From contig WQTB01000111.1 in the NCBI GenBank assembly GCA_009786495.1, positions 1 to 5,202 on the forward strand: 5,202 nucleotides of DNA. Direction: 5' to 3'. The position numbers were made by a program, and so were the translations under genes. The notes below the pieces were generated by a model. That model had not been told where the DNA came from and did not search any database. It saw nothing but the letters and a program-made list of their open reading frames with translations. Shown in pieces: positions 1 to 5,202 of this stretch. How positions within the stretch are numbered: position 1 is the first letter of the stretch; every line of letters begins with the position of its first letter. The stretch comes from Treponema sp. GTDB lineage: Bacteria; Spirochaetota; Spirochaetia; Treponematales; Breznakiellaceae.

Positions 1-31
1 TACTTTTTCCGTTGACATAAAATCTTTTATA

Positions 32-54
32 TCGCCTGAGACTTTTTCAGGCGA
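32..54 (+). other. Small hairpin in the leader of the flotillin-like gene
   Basis: Positions 32-39 (TCGCCTGA) pair perfectly with 47-54 (TCAGGCGA) around a 7-base loop, giving an 8-bp stem. It ends 6 bases before the Shine-Dalgarno sequence of the gene at 73. No T-run follows the stem on the + strand and none is convincing on the minus strand, so it does not look like an intrinsic terminator. It could be a 5'-UTR structure affecting mRNA stability or translation, or the remains of an upstream gene's end. The pairing is seen directly; any role is inference. Confidence 0.4.
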
Positions 55-60
55 AGGCAA

Positions 61-66
61 AGGAGG
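61..66 (+). promoter_or_regulatory. Strong ribosome binding site of the flotillin-like gene
   Basis: AGGAGG, preceded by AA, lies 6 bases upstream of the ATG at 73. It is close to the ideal complement of the 16S rRNA 3' end and settles the start codon. It predicts efficient translation. Confidence 0.85.
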
Positions 67-72
67 ACAAAA

Positions 73-1329
73 ATGATTTTCTTCGCGATAACACTCGGCG
101 CGCTTGTCGGAATCACCATTTTAATTCAATTAATAACAAATATGAAAATTGTCGGCGGTAACGAACTTGGAGTAATTACAGGATCGGGCCGCCATAAAGG
201 CTTTAAAACATTTTCAGGCGGACGCGCGTTTGTTATTCCGCTCTTTCAAAAATTCGCCAAATTTGATTTAACGCCGATTACAATCGAAGTTGTTGTTGAA
301 TCGGCAATCGCGGCAGGCATTGTTCCCCTCAATGTAAAAGCGACAGTTTCCTTCGCAATCGCTGGAAACGAATCCGGCCGTTCCTACGCTGTTACGCGCA
401 TTTTAAATCTTGCGTCTAACAGGAAAGAACTCGCGAAAATCGCAGGCGACATCATCGAAGGCCACCTTCGCGATTCAATAGCGAGCGTAACGCCGGAACA
501 GGTAATGAAAGACAAAGACGCGCTTGTTTCAAAAATGATAAATGTCTGCAAGGCTGACCTTGAAAACATCGGTCTTCAGATAACAACGATGAACATCGCA
601 GACGTTGACGACCACAGACTTCCCGGCGTTGAAGAGCCGGACTTGTACATCGCGCTTTTAAAGCGGATTCAATCAGCTAACGCGGAAACCCGCGCAAGGG
701 AAGCGCAGGCGGAATCAAAAGCCGCCGCGGCTGAACAGGCGGAAGGAAGGCGCGCTGAAACGGAAGTGAAAAATTTAAAAAATGAACTTGACAGGCTTAG
801 GGCGCAGGTAAGGGTCGCTCTCGCGCAGGAAGCGCAGAGGCAGCAAGTCGGCGTAGAGCAGGTTTCAGCCGACGCGAAGGCGAGAGTATCGGGCGTCAGC
901 GCGGAAATTGAAGCGGAAAAGCAGAACATCGAACTTTCGCGTAACCGTTACAACGCGGAAATTATCACGCCGGCGCAGGCGCAAAAAGAAAAAGCGGTGT
1001 TAGACGCAAAAGCGGAAGTCGCTTCGTGGTATGAAGTCGCGAAAGCCGAAACCGAACAGCTTGATGTAACGCTAAAAACAATTCAGGAAGGCGGCAAGGG
1101 AAAAGCGGCATGGCTTATCGAAAACTTTGACAGTATTTTTAAACCGTTTACGGAAACGCTCGCGCACTATCCTGTCGATCATGTTTCGATAATAACAGGA
1201 GCAGTCAGCAACGGCGAGCCGATTTCCGCGATTCATCCGAACGCAGCCGCGAAAGTGCGCAATGAAATTATCGAAGACGCGATGAAGAAATTCTCGCAGC
1301 CGGCGGCGAAGAAACCGGACGACAAGTAA
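73..1329 (+). CDS. Flotillin-like SPFH/Band 7 domain membrane protein
   Basis: Probable membrane-anchored scaffold protein of the flotillin (FloT/FloA/YqiK-like) group. In other bacteria these proteins oligomerise at the cytoplasmic membrane and organise membrane microdomains; they are not enzymes. The order of parts is typical: one N-terminal hydrophobic segment (about residues 2-22), an SPFH/Band 7 region (about 25-190, including the GGNELGVITG entry and the later LENIGLQITTMNIADV stretch), then a long Ala/Glu/Lys/Arg-rich coiled coil (about 195-335) with AETRAREAQAESKAAAA-type repeats as in flotillins. A short C-terminal tail ends in a Lys/Pro-rich, charged segment. The 418-residue length lies within the family range. 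The start is fixed by AGGAGG six bases upstream. No NfeD-type partner, a common flotillin neighbour, is visible, although an upstream one could lie outside the window. The gene ends at a hairpin terminator and is convergent with the restriction-modification unit. I am confident of the family, not of which flotillin subgroup or physiological role applies. Confidence 0.88.
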   Translation: MIFFAITLGALVGITILIQLITNMKIVGGNELGVITGSGRHKGFKTFSGGRAFVIPLFQKFAKFDLTPITIEVVVESAIAAGIVPLNVKATVSFAIAGNESGRSYAVTRILNLASNRKELAKIAGDIIEGHLRDSIASVTPEQVMKDKDALVSKMINVCKADLENIGLQITTMNIADVDDHRLPGVEEPDLYIALLKRIQSANAETRAREAQAESKAAAAEQAEGRRAETEVKNLKNELDRLRAQVRVALAQEAQRQQVGVEQVSADAKARVSGVSAEIEAEKQNIELSRNRYNAEIITPAQAQKEKAVLDAKAEVASWYEVAKAETEQLDVTLKTIQEGGKGKAAWLIENFDSIFKPFTETLAHYPVDHVSIITGAVSNGEPISAIHPNAAAKVRNEIIEDAMKKFSQPAAKKPDDK

Positions 1330-1353
1330 GGATTTAATCTTCAGAACCCATTT

Positions 1354-1392
1354 GCCTTTTTGCCGTTCCTGGCGAAAAGGCTTTAATTTATT
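1354..1392 (+). terminator. Intrinsic terminator of the flotillin-like gene
   Basis: Positions 1354-1364 pair with 1371-1381 to form an 11-pair stem (GCC, then four T-A pairs, one T-G wobble, then GCC) with a 6-base loop, GTTCCT. It is followed by TTTAATTTATT. It starts 24 bases after the flotillin stop codon. On the opposite strand the same stem lies just beyond the stop codon of the 148-residue gene, but no U-run follows it there. It may still pause or protect that transcript without being a clean terminator for it. Confidence 0.7.
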
Positions 1393-1834
1393 CTACAACT
1401 TTTTTACCATATGGCAATGTATCAGCTGTTCGATAGTATACTTTATTAAAATCCCTTTTACAATTATAAATTGAACCAACATATATGTATAATTTTCCAT
1501 TCCAGCCTTCCTTTAAAGGAGACACGCGGGAAAATTGTTCATCAGAAATAATTATCATATACGGCGTTTCTGTATTATCTTCAAACATAATCTCAAAACA
1601 ATCATCATTTCCATTATAACTGCCTCTTGTTATAACAACAGTTTCAGCCTCCAATATTTCAGTTAACCAGTCATCTTTGTTATCAGGTAAAAGCAAAGAA
1701 TATGTATTCGTATAAAAAACAAGATAATATTTTCCATAATCACATACATCAGTTTCCCAATATGTTGTATCTGTAATAAAACCTTCTTTATTAAACTGAC
1801 ACATCAACGGCAGTAAATTAATTTGTTTACACAT
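1388..1834 (-). CDS. Acidic 148-aa protein of unknown function, coupled to the type IIG enzyme
   Basis: I do not recognise this protein. It has no signal peptide and no membrane segment. It is acidic (23 Asp/Glu against 14 Lys/Arg by my count), rich in tyrosine (14) and has five cysteines without a clear metal-binding spacing. Alternating hydrophobic stretches such as YYLVFYTNTYSLLL (36-49), TVVITRG (65-71), YMIIIS (92-97) and KLYIYVG (114-120) suggest a mainly beta-strand small domain. The most motif-like part is PLKEGWNGKLYIYVGS (106-121). The start at 1834 is supported by AGAGGA six bases upstream, inside the last codons of the preceding gene, whose stop codon is only two bases away. The two are therefore almost surely co-transcribed and probably translationally coupled. 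It shares the low GC of its partner. Possible roles are an accessory, specificity or control subunit of the restriction-modification enzyme, or an unrelated passenger; none is shown by sequence. Coding status is well supported; function is open. Confidence 0.8.
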   Translation of the reverse strand: MCKQINLLPLMCQFNKEGFITDTTYWETDVCDYGKYYLVFYTNTYSLLLPDNKDDWLTEILEAETVVITRGSYNGNDDCFEIMFEDNTETPYMIIISDEQFSRVSPLKEGWNGKLYIYVGSIYNCKRDFNKVYYRTADTLPYGKKVVE

Positions 1835-1836
1835 GT

Positions 1837-4200
1837 TTATTCCTCTAAAAAGCCGTATTCATACACTTTAGGCTTTATTTTTTCCTTCAATGCAGACAGA
1901 TTTGCACGTAATGTATTAATTAAAGCGTTATATTGATCATCATCAGATTTTATTTTCATTCTGCTTTTCTCTGAACGTCCCTGAAAAAATTCTTTTATAT
2001 CATAGTAAGACGCATTATTTTTGGTCTTATTATTTTTATTAATTTTTGCATGATAATATTTCCATAATTCTTTACCGGCTTTTAATGAATCTCTTGCTTC
2101 TTTGCCAAGTTTTCTTCCTTTTAAATAATTGCTCATAAAATTCGATTCAAAATTATCTTTGGCATTTACATCCTGAGCTGTAAATGGAATCCAGTGATTA
2201 ATGCCAATAGATGAAGTTATTCTATTGTTAAATAAAGTAAAAATCAAACAATCATTATGAAAATCACTGTCTTTCTCCCATTCACTGCCGGGGTAAAGAA
2301 ATTGATCCCTGTCATTTAACCAGGTTGCGCTGATACAATGACGTACAGCGTAATAAACGGCGGCTTCCTTTAGATTCTTATCTGTTATCCAACTTCCTCT
2401 GGGCGAAGCCATTTGACTTTTATCACTCATTATGTAATTAACATTATTTTGCTGAAAATCATTCCCAAGGCAGGCCATAAAACCAATATTTTTTTCATTT
2501 TTTCTGTTTCTTGTTGCAATAATCCATTCATTAATTAACTGAACATCATCATAATTAGTAAAAGTCTTTTTTCCCAGATTATTTTCATTTTCATCAAAAA
2601 CATCCGCTTTTATTTTTTTAAATTTTTGTTTTATGCTTGTATCCCATATCTGAAACCCAATGGGAAATTTTCCTTTAACATTATCAAATGTATACGCTGG
2701 CACAACAAATAATGATTTTAATTTTGCCTTAAAAGATGAACGGAAGATGTCAAAATTCGGCGCATTTAAGGATTTTAATGTGGAAAATGTACAAATAAAA
2801 CAATCAGGAATTTCAAAGTAAATTCTGGTAAGAAATTGTATAAATAATTCCCTGTTTGCACAATTTCCCATTTGCAAACTATAATCCGCATTAACTTTGG
2901 AAATATTAACGCCTGCTTTATGCTTTTCGCCTTTAGACATTGTTTCCGCGTAAGGGGGATTAATATATATAATTAATTTTTTTCTTTTTACAGGATCATC
3001 AATAATTTTTTTTAACTCTTCAGGCAGTTTCTCAAAACTATCATTTAAAAAATCAAACTGAAAAACATGGGATTCTAGCAGGTGCGCGCCGTTCCTGATC
3101 CGTTCATACATTACGCCGACATCCTGTTTGTCTATTGTAGACGCCCATACATTATATGTATTTATTAAACCAACAAGTAAATTACCCGTGCCTGCCGCGC
3201 AATCCCATATATAATATTCGTCCTGCCAGTTCACGCCAAAAGCTTTTGCAAGATACGCCTGCGATTTTCGCACCCATTTTTGCGGCGTAAAAAAACTTCC
3301 TTTTCTTTCCCGTATATCCTGCGGAACAAGTAAATCGCTTCGTTCAATCATAAATTCCCAGTAACATTTATCATGCGGTCTTTTATATCTGTTCCAAAAT
3401 TCTTTATGTTTCTTTTGATTATCTTTAAATTGTATTTCTCCGTAAAGGGAAATACCGTATTCATCTTCTCCTTTTGCAAATTTATAATAATTGTTTTGTA
3501 AAATTATCAGCAATTTATCATGAAAGGATACATTTTCTATGGAAAGCAAATCTGCCAAATAAAAATATCCATCCATTATTCCTGCTTTTTTCGCCATTTC
3601 CCAGTCAATGGCAATGGAAGGCTTTACTATTTCAAGCCAGCGGTTATATATGGAAATAAAATTATTTTTATCAATTTGTGTTTTAACAACTAAATCAGGA
3701 TTTAATTTTATTATATTAACAAAATTATTTTTAATGAATTCATTAATATCCTGTTTATCATTATCAAAAGAAAAAAGAAGCTCGTTTTCTTCTATTGTTT
3801 CTTTAATAATTTTTTTTAATTGTACAAATTCTTTTGTTTTATGATCACTTGGCGTAACATTCCAGTTAAAATCATTCTGACCAAATACTTCATTTAATAT
3901 GTAGTATTGAATAAACGCGATCTTATTATAATCAAAAACACCCAAAAATGGCGGCGGTGTATACTCATCATATATTCTGTTTTTTCCAATAGTAAGTATC
4001 AATTGAACAAACATTTCAATTATATCAGCAGTATCTTTTTTTGTTTCCGCCCATAAAATATGGCGTTCTGCTTTATCAGTAATAACAAAATCAATTTTGG
4101 ATACTTCCTGCATATAAGTGAATCGTTTTGCGCCAAAGTATTCCTGAAAAATAGCCGCTTTAAAATTGGCTTCTCCTATCTTTTGACTGTTTTTAGGCAT
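1837..4200 (-). CDS. Fused nuclease-N6-adenine DNA methyltransferase, type IIG restriction-modification-like
   Basis: Likely a single-chain restriction-modification enzyme that methylates adenine with S-adenosylmethionine and cuts unmodified DNA. An N-terminal PD-(D/E)xK-like nuclease signature is visible: Asp37 in KIDFVITD, then Glu52 and Lys54 in WAETKKD. A linker and helical region follows (about 100-295). The methyltransferase core comes next: motif X as GSFFTP (301-306), motif I as DCAAGTGNLL (333-342), a motif II acidic residue near Asp357, a motif III-like Asp383, and the catalytic NPPY (414-417; codons 2950-2961), the gamma-class order of N6-adenine enzymes. Residues about 550-787 would hold target recognition plus a conserved-looking C-terminal tail ending KPKVYEYGFLEE. 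At 787 residues it is compact for type IIG, which is often 900 or more. No separate restriction, specificity or helicase gene is nearby, which fits a self-contained enzyme. The start is fixed by AAGGA six bases upstream. The gene is AT-rich, unlike both flanks, suggesting transfer. Methyltransferase activity is well supported; cleavage is inferred from the N-terminal triad. The target site cannot be read from sequence. Confidence 0.87.
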   Translation of the reverse strand: MPKNSQKIGEANFKAAIFQEYFGAKRFTYMQEVSKIDFVITDKAERHILWAETKKDTADIIEMFVQLILTIGKNRIYDEYTPPPFLGVFDYNKIAFIQYYILNEVFGQNDFNWNVTPSDHKTKEFVQLKKIIKETIEENELLFSFDNDKQDINEFIKNNFVNIIKLNPDLVVKTQIDKNNFISIYNRWLEIVKPSIAIDWEMAKKAGIMDGYFYLADLLSIENVSFHDKLLIILQNNYYKFAKGEDEYGISLYGEIQFKDNQKKHKEFWNRYKRPHDKCYWEFMIERSDLLVPQDIRERKGSFFTPQKWVRKSQAYLAKAFGVNWQDEYYIWDCAAGTGNLLVGLINTYNVWASTIDKQDVGVMYERIRNGAHLLESHVFQFDFLNDSFEKLPEELKKIIDDPVKRKKLIIYINPPYAETMSKGEKHKAGVNISKVNADYSLQMGNCANRELFIQFLTRIYFEIPDCFICTFSTLKSLNAPNFDIFRSSFKAKLKSLFVVPAYTFDNVKGKFPIGFQIWDTSIKQKFKKIKADVFDENENNLGKKTFTNYDDVQLINEWIIATRNRKNEKNIGFMACLGNDFQQNNVNYIMSDKSQMASPRGSWITDKNLKEAAVYYAVRHCISATWLNDRDQFLYPGSEWEKDSDFHNDCLIFTLFNNRITSSIGINHWIPFTAQDVNAKDNFESNFMSNYLKGRKLGKEARDSLKAGKELWKYYHAKINKNNKTKNNASYYDIKEFFQGRSEKSRMKIKSDDDQYNALINTLRANLSALKEKIKPKVYEYGFLEE
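1841..1846 (-). promoter_or_regulatory. Ribosome binding site of the 148-aa gene, inside the upstream gene
   Basis: On the minus strand, AGAGGA lies 6 bases before the ATG at 1834 and overlaps the last Leu-Glu-Glu codons of the 787-residue gene. This arrangement usually means the downstream gene is translated by ribosomes finishing the upstream one. It supports a fixed expression link between the two products. Confidence 0.7.
3001..3015. repeat. 15-bp direct repeat, copy 1, containing an 8-base homopolymer
   Basis: AATAATTTTTTTTAA occurs here and again at 3805-3819, both inside the type IIG-like gene and in the same reading frame (encoding Leu-Lys-Lys-Ile-Ile on the minus strand). The copies are 804 bp apart, a multiple of three. 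It is most likely a chance result of AT-rich Lys/Ile codons. Confidence 0.45.
3805..3819. repeat. 15-bp direct repeat, copy 2, containing an 8-base homopolymer
   Basis: This is identical to 3001-3015 and also reads as Leu-Lys-Lys-Ile-Ile on the minus strand, in the linker region of the enzyme. The A8 run on the coding strand is a possible slippage point, but it is shorter than most known phase-variable tracts. Confidence 0.45.
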
Positions 4201-4266
4201 TTTATTTCCTTATATCTAAAAAAATTAATTCCAATATAGAGCGCGCTAATCAATCAAGTAAGTCAC
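4201..4266 (-). promoter_or_regulatory. 66-bp spacer before the restriction-modification unit; weak promoter candidate
   Basis: Reading on the minus strand, this spacer holds TATATT (complement of 4233-4238), which could be a -10 box. The -35 position at 17-bp spacing (TTACTT) is poor and the better TTGATT is only 13 bp away, so the promoter is weak or uses different rules. AAGGA (complement of 4207-4211) lies 6 bases before the ATG at 4200 and is a good ribosome binding site. The self-complementary AGCGCGCT (4240-4247) has no loop and no adjacent U-run, so I see no terminator for the arabinofuranosidase gene. Readthrough from that gene into the restriction-modification unit is possible. Confidence 0.3.
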
Positions 4267-5202
4267 TCAATCAATCGTAATTCCCATAACGGAGCAGGCG
4301 GGGATCGTAAACACAAAACCCTGCCCTGTCCGCACAAAGTTGGAAAAATCCTCAAGGGTTACCTTCTCAGGCTCCGCGAAATTATTATGAGCGCGCATAT
4401 CGTCGTGCAGCATCTGCGCGCAAATGCTTCCGATTTTCGCGCCGGGCAGCTCAAGTTCAATCTTCCTGTTTTCGTTTGAAGAAAGATTCGCGAGCGTTAT
4501 GTGAATTTCAGAGCCTTTCTGCGAAGCTGAAACATGCAGATCGGGCACCTGCGATTCTTCCGTCCCGGTGCAGGAAGCGTCAACATAACTTTCGATCAAT
4601 GTCGCGTCCTGATGTTTTTTAAACAAATCAAAAACATGGTATGTGGGCGTAAGAACCATTTTTTCATTTTCGGTTAAGATGATCGCCTGAAGCACATTTA
4701 CCATCTGCGCGATATTCGCCATATGCACGCGATCGCAGTGTTTGTTAAAAATATTTAATGTAGCCGCCGCTGCAAGCGCGTCTCTCATTGTGTTCTGCTG
4801 AAATAAAAAGCCGGGGTTAGTTCCCGGTTCGACATCGAACCATGTACCCCATTCGTCCACAATCATGCCGACCATTTTTCCCGGATCGTGAACGTCCATT
4901 ATGCGGCTGTGATTCGCAATGATCTCGTCGATTAAAAGCGCTTTTTTTAACGTACTGTAATATTCGGCTTCCGTGAAATCGGTTGCCGATCCTTTTTTAT
5001 CCCAAGTGTGGGTAATAGTGTAATAGTGAAGCGAAAGGCCATGCATGTGAAATCTCGCGTTGTTCATTAAAACATCCGTCCATCTATAATCCGAGCCGTT
5101 CGAGCCGCACGCGATTTTATAAATTTTATTGCTGTCGTAACTGCGCACATATGTCTGATAACGGCGGTATTCATCGGCGTAATATTCGGGGCGCATGTTT
5201 CC
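4267..5202 (-). CDS. GH51 alpha-L-arabinofuranosidase, C-terminal part (cut by the window edge)
   Basis: Glycoside hydrolase family 51 enzyme that releases terminal alpha-L-arabinofuranosyl residues from arabinoxylan- or arabinan-derived oligosaccharides, usually in the cytoplasm. The reading frame stays open through the last base: codons for Gly-Asn precede the ATG at 5196, giving GNMRPEYYADEYRRYQTY, which matches an internal GH51 segment, so that Met is not the start. Further family signatures are YKIACGSN, HGLSLHYYT (conserved His codon 5026-5028) and IVDEWGTWFD, whose Glu (codon 4852-4854) is the expected catalytic nucleophile of the TIM barrel. The acid/base Glu, normally in a GNE motif shortly before GNM, should lie just outside the window. 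The last third or so is the C-terminal beta-sandwich domain (HVSASQKGSEIHITLANLSS onward). About 311 residues are visible of a family length near 500. GC content resembles the flotillin gene, not the intervening genes. A hemicellulose-degradation role is inferred from the family. Confidence 0.93.
   Translation of the reverse strand, partial: GNMRPEYYADEYRRYQTYVRSYDSNKIYKIACGSNGSDYRWTDVLMNNARFHMHGLSLHYYTITHTWDKKGSATDFTEAEYYSTLKKALLIDEIIANHSRIMDVHDPGKMVGMIVDEWGTWFDVEPGTNPGFLFQQNTMRDALAAAATLNIFNKHCDRVHMANIAQMVNVLQAIILTENEKMVLTPTYHVFDLFKKHQDATLIESYVDASCTGTEESQVPDLHVSASQKGSEIHITLANLSSNENRKIELELPGAKIGSICAQMLHDDMRAHNNFAEPEKVTLEDFSNFVRTGQGFVFTIPACSVMGITID

Noticed and set aside
12..40. Sigma-70 promoter built on TTGACA at 12-17
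   Set aside because: At 17-bp spacing the -10 position reads CCTGAG, and the AT-rich TTATAT at 27-32 is only 9 bp away. No acceptable pair exists.
384..929. Minus-strand open frames of 61 and 86 codons opposite the flotillin-like gene
   Set aside because: They lie wholly inside a clear gene. Their Ser/Ala-rich translations reflect the antisense of Ala/Glu coiled-coil codons and match no protein-like pattern.
3474..3844. Plus-strand open frames of 61 and 78 codons opposite the type IIG-like gene
   Set aside because: They are antisense to a well-supported gene, have no convincing ribosome binding site and give low-complexity hydrophobic translations expected from the complement of Lys/Asn-rich codons.
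1388..4200. Multi-gene defence system such as type I restriction-modification, BREX or DISARM
   Set aside because: No helicase, specificity subunit, phosphatase or ATPase gene is present, and the neighbours on both sides are unrelated genes. The unit appears limited to two genes.
1330..4266. Mobile element or integrated phage carrying the restriction-modification unit
   Set aside because: There is no transposase, integrase or tRNA, and comparing the two flanks by eye shows no inverted or direct terminal repeats.
4248..4278. Repeated TCAATCAA motifs around the end of the arabinofuranosidase gene as an attachment site or insertion footprint
   Set aside because: The repeat is only 8 bases, both copies are at the same end of the unit, and no matching copy is seen near 1330-1390. 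Chance is the simpler explanation.

Overview
The window suggests a Gram-negative-type anaerobe of moderate GC, of the gut or rumen fibre-degrading kind, because an arabinofuranosidase gene sits on one edge. The lineage cannot be fixed from this sequence. A spirochaete or another fibre-associated phylum would fit, but that is a guess.

Layout. Positions 1-72 are a short leader with a small hairpin and a near-consensus Shine-Dalgarno sequence. Positions 73-1329 (+) encode a 418-residue flotillin-like SPFH/Band 7 membrane protein with a long Ala/Glu-rich coiled coil. A stem-loop terminator follows at 1354-1392. From there everything reads on the minus strand and converges on the flotillin gene. 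In transcription order these are the 3' part of a GH51 alpha-L-arabinofuranosidase gene (5202-4267, cut by the window edge), a 66-bp spacer, a 787-residue fused nuclease-methyltransferase resembling a type IIG restriction-modification enzyme (4200-1837), and, two bases after its stop codon, a 148-residue acidic protein of unknown function (1834-1388).

How the genes relate. The two middle genes (1388-4200) form a tight two-gene unit that is mostly much richer in A+T than the housekeeping-like genes on each side (about 28% GC in sampled lines, against about 50% in many flanking lines). This looks like an acquired defence cassette inserted between a flotillin gene and a sugar-catabolism gene. 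The large protein carries an N-terminal D...ExK nuclease signature and all the main motifs of an N6-adenine DNA methyltransferase (FFTP, DCAAGTG, NPPY), so it probably both cuts and methylates DNA. The 148-residue partner has no function I recognise and is the most interesting item here. No mobile element, tRNA, CRISPR array or flanking repeat was seen. There is no gene-free stretch above 300 bases.
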